In this document: piece after piece, positions 63,122-64,000 of the stretch
Layout: the number at the start of each line of letters is the position of its first letter
Numbering within the stretch: position 1 is the stretch's first letter
Notes under the pieces: generated by a model
What the model was told of the DNA's origin: nothing
Database searches by the model: none
The model's input: only the letters and a program-made list of their open reading frames with translations
Source: Bifidobacterium cuniculi
GTDB lineage: Bacteria; Actinomycetota; Actinomycetes; Actinomycetales; Bifidobacteriaceae
Assembly (NCBI RefSeq): GCF_000741575.1
Contig: NZ_JGYV01000005.1
Coordinates: 62,001 to 126,000 of the forward strand
Direction: 5' to 3'
Length of the DNA stretch: 64,000 bases
Translations under genes and position numbers: made by a program

Positions 63122-63451
63122 TGAGGCCAGGGGCAAGGATTGCAGGATGTGTCGTTCCCGACGCTTGCGTTCCTCCAGGCAGGCGATGTATCCGTCGTAT
63201 CCCTGCAGGCCGTGTTCCAGTCCATAGCCTTGCCGTACGTGGTAGGCGGTCACTGCCTCGAGCCAGTCGTTCCCGCGTTCGTCAAGCACGCGGTCCACCG
63301 TGGTGCGCACGTCGGGGTTGTCGAGATAGACCACCAGTGGCTCCATGGGTTCGATGATGTCGGCGATTCGGGCGATGTAGTCGCGTGACTGCTCCTCGTC
63401 CATGCAGACCACGGTCCTGCCTGCACGACGCAATCCAACGGCGATGTGCAT
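63122..63451 (-). pseudogene. Fragment of a P-loop kinase-like protein
   Basis: About 110 codons: AGRTVVCMDEEQSRDYIARI, ADIIEPMEPLVVYLDNPDV, AYHVRQGYGLEHGLQGYDGY, CLEERKRRERHIL. The pattern IIEPxxPLVxYL...GYDGY...LEERKRRE resembles the C-terminal half of a family of ATP-binding proteins of unknown role. The Walker A half is absent and upstream sequence shows no match, so it is a 5'-truncated remnant fused at its end to the GNAT remnant. Confidence 0.4.
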
Positions 63452-63733
63452 CCATGAGGCCTGTTCGACTGTGGGCGTACCGGGGTCACCCCGGAACCTG
63501 CGGCCATGTTCTGCATGGTCCGTTTGCCATTTCCGGCGTGTCGATTTGCACGTGCCGCTACGTTATGAGCCATGAGCCATGACCTGCACAAGAATGGCTG
63601 CCTTTCCCCTGTATGACGGTGTCTCCAGCTCGGCAGGGCAGGCGACATGGCGGTTTTGGCCCCGCACCGTGTGCATTCGGATGGCAGGGCAAACCAAGGG
63701 AGCGTGGAGACACGCAGGGACGAGGGAGGAACC

Positions 63734-64000
63734 ATGACGGGAACGCGGACCATACGCAACGCCGCCACTGCGCGCGAGCTCGAGGAGTCACTGCGTCTCG
63801 TGCAGGACGTATTCACCGAATCCGAGAATGCGCACAACGCCCTCGAGGTGCGCAGGCTGGTCGAGGAAACCAGAGCAGCCAACCTGTACGTGCCGGAACT
63901 TGACCTGATCATGCTCGAAGACGATGCCGTCATCGGCAGCGCCGTGTTTTCGCGTCTGCAGCTCACTGGCGATACGCACACCATCCTGCTGCTTGCGCCT
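63734..64000 (+). CDS. GNAT-family N-acetyltransferase (partial, right edge)
   Basis: 89 codons are visible before the window ends. RTIRNAATARELEESLRLVQ then YVPELDLIMLEDDAVIGSAV and DTHTILLLAP follow the N-terminal half of the YhbS-like GNAT family, where LLLAP precedes the acetyl-CoA loop. GAGGGAGGAACC is an ideal ribosome site before the ATG at 63734. The CoA-binding loop and C-terminus lie outside the window. Confidence 0.75.
   Translation, partial: MTGTRTIRNAATARELEESLRLVQDVFTESENAHNALEVRRLVEETRAANLYVPELDLIMLEDDAVIGSAVFSRLQLTGDTHTILLLAP

Noticed and set aside
1-64000. tRNA, rRNA or other housekeeping RNA genes
   Set aside because: Scanned by eye for tRNA T-loop patterns and long rRNA motifs; none seen, though small RNAs could be missed without computation.

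Overview
The window is GC-rich bacterial DNA. Dense carbohydrate-uptake (CUT1-type ABC) operons with LacI-family regulators, intracellular glycoside hydrolases without signal peptides, strong AAGGAGG-type ribosome sites and an FtsX/MacB-type exporter all fit a gut or animal-associated actinobacterium. Bifidobacterium or a close relative is the best guess; this is inference from gene content and style, not a database result.

Layout. (1) 1-3544: an ApbE gene running off the left edge, then a decayed iron-uptake locus. Its FTR1-type permease gene is whole except for two in-frame TAG codons, and its P19-type iron lipoprotein gene is cut off inside a short inverted-repeat element. (2) 3600-10331: a UvrA-like ATPase, an unknown protein, a MazEF-type toxin-antitoxin pair with a perfect 20-bp palindromic operator, a HAD hydrolase and an RDD membrane protein. 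(3) 10454-17201: a leftward alpha-galactoside operon (GH36, solute-binding protein, two permeases, LacI regulator). (4) 17672-28958: a degenerate IS21-family element, then a visibly AT-richer defence block: a frameshifted AIPR abortive-infection gene, a type II restriction system (fused HTH plus two adenine methyltransferases, AlwI-like endonuclease, PLD-like protein), ending at a frameshifted zeta-toxin gene. (5) 28970-29771: a non-coding island of nested repeats. (6) 30071-55592: a large glycan block with two complete ABC importers, two YicI-type GH31 enzymes, GH29, GH3, GH42, a ROK protein, regulators and an acyl esterase. (7) 55593-64000: repeats, a decayed copy of the GNAT-palindrome-DedA segment seen at 37280-38990, an ABC/FtsX exporter pair, a proline-iminopeptidase-like lipoprotein, gene fragments and a GNAT gene running off the right edge.

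How the genes work together. The glycan block carries the exo-acting activities needed to dismantle fucosylated, acetylated xyloglucan oligosaccharides inside the cell: alpha-fucosidase, beta-galactosidase, alpha-xylosidase and beta-glucosidase, with an esterase nearby. No endoglucanase or secreted enzyme is present, so I infer that the strain imports oligosaccharides released by others. The family calls are well supported; the shared substrate is an inference.

The most unusual feature is the density of long inverted repeats at gene ends, many perfect over 20 to more than 100 bases per arm. Several share a short core (TTGTTCA...TGAACAA) or a repeated TTAAGGCGGGCA-like unit, while the rest of the arms differ between loci yet stay perfectly complementary within each locus. 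They sit where terminators belong, but many are far longer and more perfect than terminators need to be.
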